Below, piece after piece: positions 21,790 to 32,682 of a DNA stretch of 42,500 nt. The stretch is from positions 2,470,001-2,512,500 of the forward strand of contig WPIO01000023.1 of assembly GCA_009760855.2 (NCBI GenBank), written 5' to 3'. The position numbers and the translations under genes were made by a program. Below the pieces are notes generated by a model. The model ran no database searches and was not told the DNA's origin. It saw only the letters and a program-made list of their open reading frames with translations. Position 1 is the stretch's first letter, and every line of letters starts with the position of its first letter. This DNA comes from Cristatella mucedo. Lineage: Eukaryota; Bryozoa; Phylactolaemata; Cristatellidae.

Positions 21790-22900
21790 AAGCAGCTGTT
21801 TTCAGATCGCTTATTAAAAAGCTGACCCTATATCACGAGAACCTGAGTAGCTTTTGCCCAGTCTCTTTTCTGCCATACTTATCTAACACGCTTGAATGAT
21901 TAGCAGCTAAACAATTCCACCAGTTTTATGTCGATGATGCTGGCTGTCAGGGAATGGCCACTCACTTGTGTGGCGACTAACTCCTTGAAGCTTAAGAGTG
22001 ATAAGACCAGCCTAATAGTTATGGGGAATCCTAGCGTAATAATAATAATATAATAATAATTCACTTGATAAAGCGCCCTCAGAGAACTTAATCTCTCTCT
22101 AGGCGCTTTACATTTGCTGCAAAGTGAAATGCAATTGAATGGTAAGTAAAATCATGCTTGAAAAACAAACAAAATGAATAACATGGTTAGGGGTGACATG
22201 CACAGGGTCAGCATGCAAATGTGGTTAGTGGCAGCATGCACAGTGTCAGCATGCATAAGCACATCCAGCGTGACAATCAAGTTGGAAGACCATGCTGGCT
22301 CATCTAGCATTACTCTATTGACACGTGCTAGGCACGCTATTCCAAAGTGTCTTGTCTTGCGGTGAGCATATTTCCTCCACTGTCACCTCAGCCTACTTTC
22401 AGCTACAGCACATTGCTACAATTAGGGCCTACTTTGATAAGAGTGCAAAAGCCACTAGTTCACACGTTTGAAATTGCGTCTAGATTATTGCATTTCCCTT
22501 TATCTAGCACTCGAGACCACTGCCCTTAGTCGTCTGAAACTGGTGAACAACTCAGCAGCTCATCTGGTTTGTCGTCAATGGTGTAGCTGTCATATCACAT
22601 CACTACTGGCTGAGCTTTACTGGCTCCCTATCGAACATAGAACATATTTCAAGATTCTTTGTCTGATTCAGCCTTCACTTCACTCGCTTGCATCAGCCTT
22701 CGCATATGAGTTCCTTGCTCTCCTAGTGTGCTCTTGTAATACCCACTTCTTGGCTTCTAGTCACCATTCCTCGCTCTAATTTGAAATCTTTTGGTGACCG
22801 GGCCTTCAGTTAGAATGTACCAGAGGTCTGGAACTTGCTTCCAGCGTTGGTCACTGCCTGCATTACCTTAGTCATTTGATTTAATCTCAACTAAATGTAG
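21790..22900 (+). mobile_element. LINE-A relic split by an antisense LINE-A tail
   Basis: Left part reads LSSFCPVSFLPYLSNTLE, a degraded YVDDAG box and LKSDKTSLIVMGNPSV. The right part resumes at 22270 with SVTIKLEDHAG, then STVTSAYFQL, LVNNSAAHLVCRQW and a degraded C-terminus. The frame is broken many times. Confidence 0.82.
22038..22268 (-). mobile_element. LINE-A 3' end inserted in an older LINE-A
   Basis: (TAA)n at 22038-22056, then the complement of the LINE-A tail and 3' UTR ('aagcgccctcagagaactta', 'aggcgctttacatttgctgc', 'ggttaggggtgacatgcaca'). Flanks 'atcctagcgt' and 'atccagcgt' look like an imperfect 8-9 bp target duplication. Confidence 0.88.
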
Positions 22901-22924
22901 ATATATTTTGGTCAACTTTCTTTT

Positions 22925-24117
22925 CGTGCCAGTGAGCTTATCTTTTTTGTTTGTGTGTGCTTACCTATGCGTGTGTGATTCAGTGCATGTTGCTAGTCAG
23001 AGGTCCGACTAACTAGGGAACCTGTGTGTTCTTGTGTGCTTAAGCATTCTCCCTAAGCATGTTATTTGTTTGCCTTTTATGCTTGCCTAAGCATGAAACC
23101 GTGCATATCATTGAAGGTAAATGGCGAGAAAATATGGAAAACATTTGTCCATCAATCGGTTACCTTTCAATAGACAAATATGTTAAAGGTGGGATCGAAA
23201 GTTGAAACGATTTATAAATTAAAGGAAAAGATTGTAATCCAAACCATACGGAAGTAAACCGAAAGCAACTTTGTGCATTGCAATGGGTGTTGTATGTCTA
23301 AAGAAGTAGCTTTGTGTATGAGCATCACTAATAAACAGCTTTGTCTTACAAGCAGTTGTCTTTGGAACTGTCATGAGTTTATTTATCAAAAACTGCTACA
23401 ACCTATTTAATTTGTGTCTGCTCGGTTAGGTGTGCCTTTTCTGTTTCACTTCAAGTATGCTGCTCACAAGCAGTTTCTGCCTTTACCTTCTATCTGAAAG
23501 TCCCAGCCGTGTATTCTTGTGGTTTCCGATGGCATGCTGTGTTAGGGACATTGAAGCAGACGTGAACTTGTATTTCAAATTTCATGCTGATCCGTGAAAT
23601 GTGGCCAATCTATGGATTTTACAAGGTGCAAAGCTACACTGTAAATAAAGCAGCCTAAAAGTCGCAAGCATGCACAGCAAGCTGCAATCGTGTACCTTGA
23701 TGTACCAAGGTTTAACAGGTTTGGAGGCAACTCTTGTATGATGATGGGCTTGGGAATTTTTTATTTGTAGGTCTGTTGCTTTTGGTTTACTTCCAGATTA
23801 GACATGGTTTGCATATCTTTTGTTGAAAAGTACCATGTACAAATGTTCGATTGTTGGATACATTTTTTTCGTATTTTCTCGTCATTTACATTTACTCAAC
23901 ATTTAACCCCTAGCTATTGCTTCTCTTGCAGCAAGTTGTAGAGCACCTGGATAGATTTAATTCTCTCAGGGTACTATGCAGGCGACCTGCTATTTTATTC
24001 TTATAATCATTGTTATGATGATTTTTTTGTGGAATATGTGGATCTATCGCTAGAAAATTGCTATGTAATTGTCTTTTGTAGCTATTCTCTGTGTTGTGCT
24101 GTTGCATGTAGTTGCAA
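22925..24117. other. 5' flank of the first coding exon; no gene recognised
   Basis: Mostly unique, AT-rich. Holds a diverged direct repeat (23583-23660 resembles 24455-24540) and a LINE-A/SINE-A tail remnant at 23925-24005 ('gtagagcacctggatagatt', 'taattctctcagggtacta'). Confidence 0.4.
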
Positions 24118-24151
24118 ACAGACGCATTTACATTACAGACAAGTAGCTGAA

Positions 24152-24262
24152 ATGATTGAGATGAAACATTATGATGAAGACATTTCTCAAAACTTGTTCT
24201 TCAATGCTCTCCAGAAAAAAAATCCGTCCATCTATAAGAGTGCAATGAAAAACAACTGGCTG
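24152..24262 (+). CDS. ANKRD27: ANKRD27 coding exon 1 (start)
   Basis: 37 codons starting MIEMKHYDEDISQNLFFNAL and ending at the donor ctg|GTAAGT, phase 0. The block HYDEDISQN...ALQKKNP aligns with the very first residues of human VARP (M-x-x-YDEDLL...ALQK). Initiation could therefore be at 24152 or at the in-frame ATG at 24161, which sits where the human Met is. Both have G at -3. The frame stays open back to 24029, and possible acceptors lie at 24118 (gcatgtag) and 24138 (attacag), so the exon probably carries a little 5' UTR. A separate upstream non-coding exon is likely but was not located. Confidence 0.88.
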
Positions 24263-24689
24263 GTAAGTGTATAGCTGTTACGACACGTGCTGTGGGTGCA
24301 ACATGCAATCTCTTCTTGTTTACTAGTTTTTAACAATATTCACGTAAATGATTTAAATAACTACTCCGGCATGCCCAGTTGACAGAGCCGTCAGACGCCG
24401 GGTACACTAGTTTTTGTTTTAAATGCAAATGGTTGGAGGTAATATATTTTATATTGATCTGTGCAGTATTGGCCAAGTTATGGAAATTTCACGGTACAAA
24501 GATACACTGCAAATGAAGCGGTTTAAAAGTCTCAAACTTGTACCTCAACAAGCTAAAACTATATACCGAAATCTAACAAAGTTCAACGAGTTCAGACGCA
24601 AGTGTCATACGAGAAAGAGATCGATAAACTTGTCATTTGTAAATACACTGTTCTCCAAATGTTTCTACACACCTGGTCCATCGATCTGA

Positions 24690-25035
24690 CTAGTATTACT
24701 ACTGATACTGCTAGGAACATTGTTAGGAAACATCTGGACTATGGTAGCACCGAGGCACTGCCGTGATCGGGTCACCCAAGAGTAACTTCTCAAGGGGGAC
24801 CAGCACCTCAAAAGCAGCTCTGAAGGACAGGTTTGCCACTGCTAAAATGCACTGCCAGAGTCTCTGCTATGAAATCGGAATGGTTGTAAGCCAAAACACC
24901 ACGAGTAGATGGCTTAGTGAACAAAGACTGAATGTGCTGGTGGCTAATTTCAAGCCAAGGTTGACTGTGCAGCACATACAAGCAAGGCTGGATTTTGCTT
25001 GCCGATCCCTGCATTGGACAGCATCAGTTAAGTTA
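24690..25035 (+). mobile_element. Tc1/mariner-type transposase fragment
   Basis: Reads TARNIVRKHLDYGSTEALP, then, after a frame change, VVSQNTTSRWLSEQRLNVL and KPRLTVQHIQARLDFACRSL-HWT. This is the helix-turn-helix and the linker of Tc1-like transposases, up to the point where the DDE domain would start. No catalytic motif is present. Lies in intron 1 of ANKRD27. Confidence 0.75.
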
Positions 25036-25190
25036 CTCTTAGGCTACCCTATCATGGCAGTGCCTGCCTCTGTGCTACCATAGTCCAGATGTTTCTTAAT
25101 AATGTTCCTGGCAGTCCCTTCTGAGATCTTTAGCCTTCTCGTGATTTCTAGGTTTTCATGGCCATCTCCTGCCGAGACATCAAAACCGCT
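25028..25190 (-). mobile_element. Second Tc1/mariner fragment, inverted
   Basis: The - strand reads FDVSAGDGHENLEITRRLKI, SEGTARNIIKKHLDYGSTEA, an N-terminal transposase HTH. 25028-25113 is an imperfect inverted repeat of 24709-24795. Confidence 0.72.
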
Positions 25191-25445
25191 CTTGTACTCA
25201 CAGAAAGGTGTGCAACTGGCAGTACGTTCTGGTCGTGTACCTTGCGTCTCTAGGGCAGGAACTGGCCAGAACAGGTCAAGGAGACATCCGGGTACCTTAG
25301 CTCGTCATTGGCCGAGGCATCGTTGGTGATGAAACGGGCCAAAAATGGGATTTGCTGGATGGCATCCACGAGGGGCGGATAGTCACGTGACCACACGTCC
25401 CCATTTGTTTACACGGAAACGGTTGACTCGGCTGCCGACGAATGC
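25190..25445. promoter_or_regulatory. CpG-rich pocket with E-box, GC-box and CCAAT motifs
   Basis: About 17 CpGs in 250 bp, in a CpG-poor intron. Contains ATTGG (reverse CCAAT) near 25308, GGGGCGG at 25373-25379 and the palindrome GTCACGTGAC at 25382-25391, an exact match to the TFEB/CLEAR and USF E-box consensus. Candidate intronic promoter or enhancer, or residue of inserted DNA. Function not demonstrable from sequence. Confidence 0.3.
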
Positions 25446-25792
25446 AGTTATTTACTAAGCCAAGCATAGAAAACTGAAGCTTAGTGCACAATTATATTGA
25501 CAGAATGTTACACTTTAATAGTTAGTGTAGCTTAATGATTTTCTTGAATACTGGCATTAGCAAAAACCGAACTCAGATCGATGAACCAGGTGCATAGAAA
25601 CTTTTGGAGAGCTGTGTATGTCAATGCTCCTGCCTGAGCTGTACTGTCGTATGCTTGTGTAAAGGTGCAATGTTGATGCATAGCAGGGTGATGACCAGTA
25701 ACTATCAGTATTACATTAGTATTAAGATCTTTGTTCAAAGAAAGCTTGGAGATGGTCCTATTCAGAGAGTATATCAGCTGATCTCTTGCTTA

Positions 25793-26085
25793 ATTGTAAA
25801 TAAATATAATTCATTTGTACAGCACTATGAGATAGCCCTGGTTTTGCCCAGATTTTAGATACTTGCCTTTGGCGACCAAGGTCTAGGGCTTGAGACCTTC
25901 GGCATATACGAAGCGCCTGGATAGAGGATTGGGTTGTCTTAGGGCTCTATATAAAGGAATTATATATATTTTTTTAATCTATCCAGGTGCTTAATTTATG
26001 TTGAAAGGCTCGAGCCCACGACTGCGGTCTTTAGAGGTGAGCACCATATCCCCGGATCAAACCAGGGCTACCGAGTCGGGTCAAG
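25793..26085 (-). mobile_element. SINE-A copy with another SINE-A nested in opposite orientation
   Basis: Outer copy (-): tail 'aattcatttgtacagcacta' at 25808-25827, resuming at about 25978 with 'atctatccaggtgctta' and a head ending near 26085. Inner copy (+), about 25829-25970: 'gcgcctggatagaggatt', 'cttagggctctatataaagg' and a T/A-rich end. Confidence 0.72.
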
Positions 26086-27360
26086 GAAAGTATCTTTGTA
26101 GGGCGATTCGGACTCTCAGTACTATACTGAATAAATAGGGAGGTACACAGTTCGTAATTGTATTGTCTGTAACTGCTAGACGACAGTGAGTGCTCATATA
26201 TATACTATAGATATTGCCTTGTGCCTTGAGTTGCTCAACTCAGACTTGACAGCTAGCTAGTCAAGGCTAACCATAAGTGGCCTCTTCTCTATCGTGGCTC
26301 GGGATCTTGGCAGTCGATTGGACGGATGTCTCATAATATCGTGAAGCTAATAGTCAACACTGAACACGAGTATAAGCTTTTGGGTGATAGTGCTTGGATC
26401 CAAGAATTTCTGGGTCATAATGCTTGGATTTAAAACTTAACGCACTCCATCGAGATGGCTTACTCTCAAAGCTGAGGCAACGGTCTTTGGGATAGCTGGA
26501 AGCGTGCAAGCTCTTCAGTGTGCGTGGCTTGATCCTGACTCGGGCTCAATGCTGATAATTGCACTGAGTTCTGGGTCAGCAGGACCCAGCATCCGGCGGC
26601 CTATCCGAAGCCACACCCTCACTTTCATCACTCCCGAAAGCACATGTGTTAAGTTAATTGTTGCTGATTTATTTGTTAACTGTATTCAGAAAGACTTTAT
26701 TTAAGTACGTTTCTACAATGGTTACATTGTTGCTTAAGTATTCGTTTTCAACTTGGTGAGTTGCAACTGGTATTTCGAAAGCGCCCTTAGAAATCTTATT
26801 ATCAGGCAGTCTTAGTAGCAAGTGGTCTTAGTAGTAGATTGTGGTGCATTCCCCGTTAGACACCTGACGCTTGTTAAACTAACATCCAGCTGTAGCCTAA
26901 TAAAGGTGTTTTAAACCGCTGTTTCCGTTAGTCGACGGATCACGACATCGAAAGCACGGAAACATTCATTGATTCGACCAGATGTATCTCCATATTTTTT
27001 ACGGTGTACTCCGGGCATTCTGATTTATATTATCCACCTTTCCAGCGGCTCACGAACGGACTTTGTTTTAAATCTGGAAAGTCCGTAAGCATACTTTTAT
27101 CTGTTCTTAAAACTAGATTGCAGTCGCCTTCTGAAAGTTCACAAACCCACTGGAATAACATTTATAAATGCTTGCTAGTTAAAAGAGGCTTTCTCTCAGG
27201 TATGCATCGAAAGATGTCTTGGCTGGCGAGGCGTTTCGTGGATTGTCTCTTTGCAAGCTTTATTTCCAGAAACTGAGTGAATGCTTTTGGAAGTTGCCAG
27301 AATTATGCCCTTTTTTGTCCCAAGGAAAGGACCTTCAGATGACGTTCGTCATTAAGCAGT
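26086..27360. other. Intron 1 sequence, nothing recognised
   Basis: Short frames only and slightly more CpG than the rest of the intron. Confidence 0.4.
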
Positions 27361-27440
27361 ACTATTTTTATTGCAGCAGAAGAGCCTTAATGACTATCAC
27401 CACCACTTACAGTAGGCAATAAAAGATCGCCACTGCAATG
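27361..27440 (-). mobile_element. SINE-B body fragment
   Basis: 'agcagaagagccttaatgac', 'tatcaccaccacttacag' and 'ggcaataaaagatcgcc' are the complement of the SINE-B body; head and tail are lost. Confidence 0.7.
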
Positions 27441-27554
27441 CGATTGACGTTAGACCAGCCTTGGTGATATGTTTTATACAAGTTTCAGGCCATTAAGGGA
27501 ACAGGTAGGGAGTCCTGAGTAAGGGGGATTGCAATACCACAGACGCCATGCCAC

Positions 27555-28235
27555 TATCGATTGAACTAGTTTGACAGTCGTACTCTTGTCTACACGGGCC
27601 TGGCTGGACTACCAAAGAAAGCAACTAGGCCACTGCAGCTGACCATGAATATCGCTGCAAGGCTAGTCTTCAAGTCCCAGAGGTTTGAGAACGTGTCTCC
27701 TTTGCTAAAAGAGCTAGGATGGATGCCGGTTGAGCAACGGATACAGAGCAAAGTTCCTACGCTGACCCACAAGGCCTGCCACGGCTTGGCTCCTTCGTAC
27801 CTAGCTGAACTGCTGCACCAGTTTCAGCCTCTTCGCGCCCTCAGGTCCTGTGTGGATAATAAATGAGCTGTTCCATTCCTCCGCTTAAAGACCATTGGTG
27901 ACAGAAACTTTAGCTCTGCAGGTCCTAGACTGTGGAACTCGCTTCCACGATTCTTACGCAACGGCAACTACCCTCCTGCTGCCGACTATGGCTCATCCTT
28001 TCCAGCGGTTCTGAGCTGCTACTTCCATGCTACTCACTACCTCAACTGCTCTCCTGACTCTGCTATGCTTCCCACTTTCTCTTTGTTGCATAAGACAAAG
28101 TCGGTTGGCTCCCGAATTCGTACCGAAAGCTGCTTAGGCTATGAGTGTGCTATACAAAACTCTCCTGCTAAACACCCACATAGTCTTTATGGCTTTGTAG
28201 AGTTACAGACAGAGATACATTACATTACAGGCCCT
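27555..28235 (+). mobile_element. LINE-B 3' part (reverse transcriptase C-terminus and tail)
   Basis: Reads LPKKATRPLQLTMNIAARLV, FKSQRFENVSPLLKELGWMP, QRIQSKVPTLTHKACHGLAP, then after a stop SAGPRLWNSLPRF and the 3' UTR, ending in 'gagttacagacagagataca' and 'ttacattac'. Lies in intron 1 of ANKRD27, 83 bp left of exon 2. Confidence 0.88.
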
Positions 28236-28318
28236 GGTTTTGTTTGCTATTAGCCATCAGACATTCTCTATGCAGGAATTTGGGTGCATACTTAAGATTG
28301 TTGCTAACACTGTTACAG

Positions 28319-28441
28319 GTGTGTATCCCCCGGACTGGAAGCTATGATCTCAGCTTATGCTCGGACGAAGACTTTCTTTGTCATGTACTGGTCCCTATGA
28401 ATGAATCCAATAATCAGATGTACACCACCCTAAGTGACAAG
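28319..28441 (+). CDS. ANKRD27: ANKRD27 coding exon 2
   Basis: 41 codons in phase 0, acceptor ctgttacag, donor aag|GTATGC. The product begins VCIPRTGSYDLSLC and continues to a CHVLVPMNES stretch. These align with the human segment that has VLVPCKGS followed by an ILIPVEE stretch. It lies in the N-terminal domain that precedes VPS9. Intron 2, just downstream, is only 83 bp. Confidence 0.92.
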
Positions 28442-28524
28442 GTATGCATTGTCATCTTGTTGGTACGGTGGTGCATGCAGAGGGCCTACGAGGTAACTAA
28501 CATCTGCCTTTATGTTTTTCACAG

Positions 28525-28584
28525 AAAGTTACAATTGAAGATAGAATGATCATAACTGGATCAGGGTTTCCCGTGCAGCAGACG
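28525..28584 (+). CDS. ANKRD27: ANKRD27 coding exon 3
   Basis: 20 codons in phase 0, acceptor tttttcacag, donor acg|GTATGT. The product KVTIEDRMIITGSGFPVQQT corresponds to the human stretch KDVFIQGNRIKLGAGF. It continues directly into the next exon. Confidence 0.92.
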
Positions 28585-28700
28585 GTATGTGCCTACAAGT
28601 GGTGGAAGGTTATTTGGCAATACAGGAGAGCATGTTATCACCATCATTGTAATATTACCGACACAGTGGCCTTGGCAATTTACTTTTGGTCGTCTTGCAG

Positions 28701-28890
28701 ATATCGGTCTTGTTTGAGGAGACATTTTATGAGGGCAGCAACAGCCGATGCCGTGTGGCATGCATAGAGGCACCCATACGCGGGGAGATGCTTAAGGACC
28801 ACTCAGTGCTGGGACTGTTGGACCTGCCACAACGGACTATACAAGTTAAGAATTTTGAGGACAGTGAGGTCATTCTTTTCAGTGATGGTG
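28701..28890 (+). CDS. ANKRD27: ANKRD27 coding exon 4
   Basis: 63 codons plus one base, phase 0 in and phase 1 out; acceptor cgtcttgcag, donor ggtg|GTACGT. It contains ISVLFEETFYEGSNSRCRV, whose LFEETFY core is identical to human VARP. A less conserved, loop-like stretch follows and ends FSDG, somewhat longer than the human equivalent. Confidence 0.94.
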
Positions 28891-29025
28891 GTACGTGTTT
28901 TTGTTACAACCATGCATTGCCAGTGGAACTAGTTGATGAATTTCACCTGAACGTTGGCTTCTCTTTATATGTTATGTTTATGATGGACTTGTCCTAAAGC
29001 ATGCATACGCTTTCCTTGCTTGTAG

Positions 29026-29180
29026 GGCCTCGTCTGAGGGAACAGGTGGAAAGGGCCATTCGTTCCTATAGCACCAGCCTGGACGGTATTGCGCCACCAT
29101 ATGCCCTCAGGAGCCTTGTCGACATGACACATTCATTGTTTGCTTCAATTTTGCTGATGGTACAGAGAGATTTCAGCATG
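29026..29180 (+). CDS. ANKRD27: ANKRD27 coding exon 5
   Basis: 155 bp, phase 1 in and phase 0 out; acceptor ttgcttgtag, donor atg|GTCAGT. The product GPRLREQVERAIRSYSTSL...LVDMTHSLFASIL is helical in character. It lines up with the human segment running from GRHSERFDRNIASF to HIDSANALY. Confidence 0.88.
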
Positions 29181-30265
29181 GTCAGTAGGCGTTGTTTGGT
29201 GGTTGTTCGTGAATCGCTCTCTTCCTAACTCAGCACTGCTAGAGCAATTCATGCCCTTGCCCAGATAACTTATGGTTTACTGAAGATTTTGAAATAGATG
29301 GGCTAGCAAGTGGAAGCTCGAGAAAGCACATTAAAATCTGGACTGACTGTTCATCGGCTGGCATGCAAGAAATATTATAGGTCATACCAATCTTATCTAG
29401 CTTAGGCCTAGCTTTCTTGGTGCATACATAAGTTTACCGCTGGTTCTAGCATGCCAGGACCACCATTAGGCCTGGTAGTATGGGAATTGGGGAGCACTTG
29501 AGCAGGTCTTCTACTGATCACCCTCACAGAAGCGCTAATAAATGTCGTATACAATAGCAAAATTGCTCATAGAAGAAAAGTACCGTTTCTAGAGTTAGAT
29601 GATTAAGACCAAATATGTTAGTGCTTTATTGAGGTAGGGTGAGTTAGTGAGTGAGTGGAATGAGTAGAGTGAGTGAGGGCTTTCATGGGTCGGGGTAGGC
29701 AATTGGGTGTGGACATGCATGTACATTTATCTACCTGTGTGTATGGTGGAAGGTAGGCTATGGTAGGCTATGCTGTATTTAGGTAGATGGAATTTTTCTA
29801 GGTAAAAACACAATGCTGCGAGTTTCAGCAATTAACAGTAATTGGGAGAGCAAGATCTCATGTCATCCGGATGTTGCATCCAAGTTTTTAAGCCCATCAA
29901 GGATTGATGAGTTGTATACTGGCACATCTGAAATCTAGGTGCTTTGCTGAGGACTGTTCGTGTTATAGGGTTCATGAAAGGTCTTCCCCCTTCACAGCAG
30001 AACATATACTACCCATATGAGAAATGTATTCGACCTATTGACCAGTCAAAACTATCAGGCAAACGGTCACCTAGGCTGATGGACAGGGACAGACAGTGAT
30101 GCTGCTATGGAGAGGGTTTTGTAATGATCACATTATGGTACGTTGCCATTGTGCAATAATTCTGCTTCATGGCAGCATCTTGCCGTGAAACGACAAGAAA
30201 TCACGATCAAATATAATAAGCTAACATGCGCTCTTCACAGTAGCAACTGTGCCACTGCAAATGTA
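29181..30265. other. Intron 5 sequence, nothing recognised
   Basis: CpG-poor (about 9 CpGs in 29281-29880). A short degenerate GAGT-rich run lies at 29638-29680. Confidence 0.5.
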
Positions 30266-30361
30266 AAAAAATAAAATTCATTTATATAGCGCCCCAAGAG
30301 AACTTAATCTCTATTCAGGTGCTTCACATATGCCTCGGGGCTCGAGCCCATGACCTCAGAC
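30266..30361 (-). mobile_element. SINE-A, 5'-incomplete copy
   Basis: 'aaaattcatttatatagcgc', 'cccaagagaacttaatctct' and 'attcaggtgcttcacatatg' are followed by the B-box part 'ggggctcgagcccatgacct'. The A-box half is missing. In intron 5. Confidence 0.82.
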
Positions 30362-30963
30362 AGTAGTTTCTGACATAAGTAGTGGGGTCCTCTTCATTGA
30401 GAAACATGCTCAAGCAGATAATTGTTACAAACAGCACAATGTGAAGGGCATCGCATGAACGTACACGATGCAAAGTATAGAAACCCATATCAAATAGCTT
30501 ATATAATACAGCAGCCACTCGTGCACCGGCTGGTAGTTCTAGTGCGGTGAACAACGGTAGTCTGTGCATTTTCTGATATTTCCACTTATTCTGGCTGGGC
30601 TGGGTTACAAGGCAAAAGTCTATTTTTGGTTCATGCTGATACTCGTGTTGCATAACTGCCCACGGAAAGAAGCTTGGCTCTATTTCTAATATTAAGAGAA
30701 GGCATCAAATGCCTGCTTAATGTTGACATGGTTTGCAGTTCCACATGTTTCCACATTGCCCACGTAGACATGCTACCATGCATAAGTATGAGCAAGTATT
30801 CGTATATGATGCATATGCGTTCATGCAATTACTGCCTACCTAAGATCGAGCATTCGTTCGGTATTTCACCTGAAGTGTTACTGGGCATGTACGAGCAACT
30901 ATTTTCGGTAGTCGGCTGTTTTGGCCTCAACATGTCAACAAATTTGCACTCTCTTTGTTACAG

Positions 30964-31020
30964 AGAAAGAGGAAGAAGGAGCACCTGCAGATGGTGGACA
31001 GCCAGAGGATAGCGGTGGAA
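30964..31020 (+). CDS. ANKRD27: ANKRD27 coding exon 6
   Basis: 19 codons in phase 0, acceptor tttgttacag, donor gaa|GTAAGC. The product RKRKKEHLQMVDSQRIAVE is basic and helical. Its closing AVE matches human QAVE-IY. Joining exons 5, 6 and 7 gives a segment of almost the same length as human VARP, which supports this small exon and leaves no room for another between. Confidence 0.88.
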
Positions 31021-31587
31021 GTAAGCCCACAGCTCTCGTGTCACATGACTGATTATCTTGCTGTGCATGGCAACCGTTTTGTTCTGGGCTGTATGCTCTT
31101 GCACTGGGTTCTGCCTTGCATTTCGAACACTGCAGCCCCACTCTACCCCATGATGGGACCTTGGATACAGAGCTGAGTGGCTCGGCAACTATCGGGTATT
31201 CATAAACAAGTCGAGTGAAATTTGTTGGTAATGTGCTAGATTTCACAGTAGTTAACCATCGAAGATTCTTTAAGTAGCTCTAATGAGAGTTACTCATGAA
31301 ACGTTGTAATCGGTTTTGGTATGCTTTCTTTTGATGTGGGTTTAGTTATCCTCCCATCCCCATAGCCGACATAAGAATTGTATTTGTACAACACCTGCAT
31401 TGCTGGAGCCAGCCATTTGATTAAAGCAAGTGATTTCCTTTGGGCATTGCTTTATGGCTGTGAGTGAATTTGGTTGCCTCCCTGATTTTGACCACAATCT
31501 TCTTCACTTTGCCCGAAACCATCTGTCATCGTCGGTATCACTAATCAGGCAAGTGAATAGTGATTAGTTTTGTTGGCGTTAGTTCTT

Positions 31588-31695
31588 TGTCCTGTCCTCT
31601 AGCTCTCTCCCCTCCTCATCTCAGTCTCTCCCGTCTCTTTCTCCCTCCTGATTTGTGCCTACTTGTCTCGTTTTCTCTCTCTATCTCTCTCTCTC

Positions 31696-31744
<49 letters not shown>

Positions 31745-31745
31745 C

Positions 31746-31785
<40 letters not shown>

Positions 31786-32190
31786 CTCTCATTCTCTCTC
31801 TCTCTCTCTCTTGCTCTCTCTTTCTCTCCTCACTCTCTCTCCTCTTCCTTCTTTTCCATCTTACCCCCGGCGTTCTCTCACTAGTTTTTATTTGATCTCC
31901 CTTTCGTTGTCTCTTTATCTCTTGCTGCGTCTCTTCCGTACCCTGTCCTTATTAATCTCCCTTGCTCTCCCTCCTCTCCGTCACTCTCTCTTGTCACGTT
32001 CTCTCATCATCTCTCTTGATTTCCCTTGCTGGTGTCTCTCTCTCCTCTCTTTCTTCTTTTTCTCCTACCTGTCTCTCTCTTTTTTCTTTGTCTCACTCTC
32101 ACCTCCCTCACCCATTCACTCATCTTCGCTTTCTTTTTACACACAAACTCACACATTTTATTTCTCTCTCTCCCTCCCTCCCTTTTCCTA
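31588..32190. repeat. (CT)n-rich tract, core 31671-31840
   Basis: Long interrupted CT/CTCTT repeats in intron 6. They account for the Ser/Leu-rich frames of up to 196 codons here. Confidence 0.95.
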
Positions 32191-32682
32191 TGGTACCTTC
32201 TTACATAATCGTTATGACAATCGCCGAATTAGTTTATTTAATTAGGAGACCCTTGCTCTCTTGGAGTAAGTCAACCATTCTCCTAATAATGTGGGTACAT
32301 ATTTAACTGTATATGTAGAAATTTGGCCCACCAGGTGTAATTAAATGGTAAGGCATGAGCAGGAAATGCTACATGCCATGCTGTATCGCCTTATGTTGGA
32401 GCAGTGGTAAGGTTCGGCTATGTGCTAGACTGCCTTGTGACAACTCAGTAATCTTAAGTCATCGGGAATTAGGCCTGGCCCTCCTGTTGACATATTAAAG
32501 TTGCACATGTTTGGTTGCTCTAACTACTCTTACTTGTATCCATGCATGCTTGTTTGCAGTATCAATTGTTGTCCCCTGATAATTGCTCAGATCCGGCGAA
32601 AGCTGTGCAACAAAATTGAATTTATGTCGTCACTCATAAGCTTTGGGTATGGCCGCGTTATGCCTCCCTGTTGATTTTGCAG

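Noticed and set aside
24763-25083. 106-codon frame considered as a host exon
   Set aside because: It reads as the Tc1-type HTH and linker and is out of context for VARP.
30964-31020. Alternative frame of exon 6 giving an acidic EKEEEG... peptide
   Set aside because: Phase of exons 5 and 7 and the AVE-TY match to VARP require the basic frame.
31588-32306. Open frames up to 196 codons, very rich in Ser and Leu
   Set aside because: Direct translation of CT microsatellite; all three frames are open for that reason.
32590-32680. Possible exon reading IRRKLCNKIEFMSSL after 'ttgctcag'
   Set aside because: Exons 6 and 7 already join in phase and match VARP without a gap; this piece would break the alignment.
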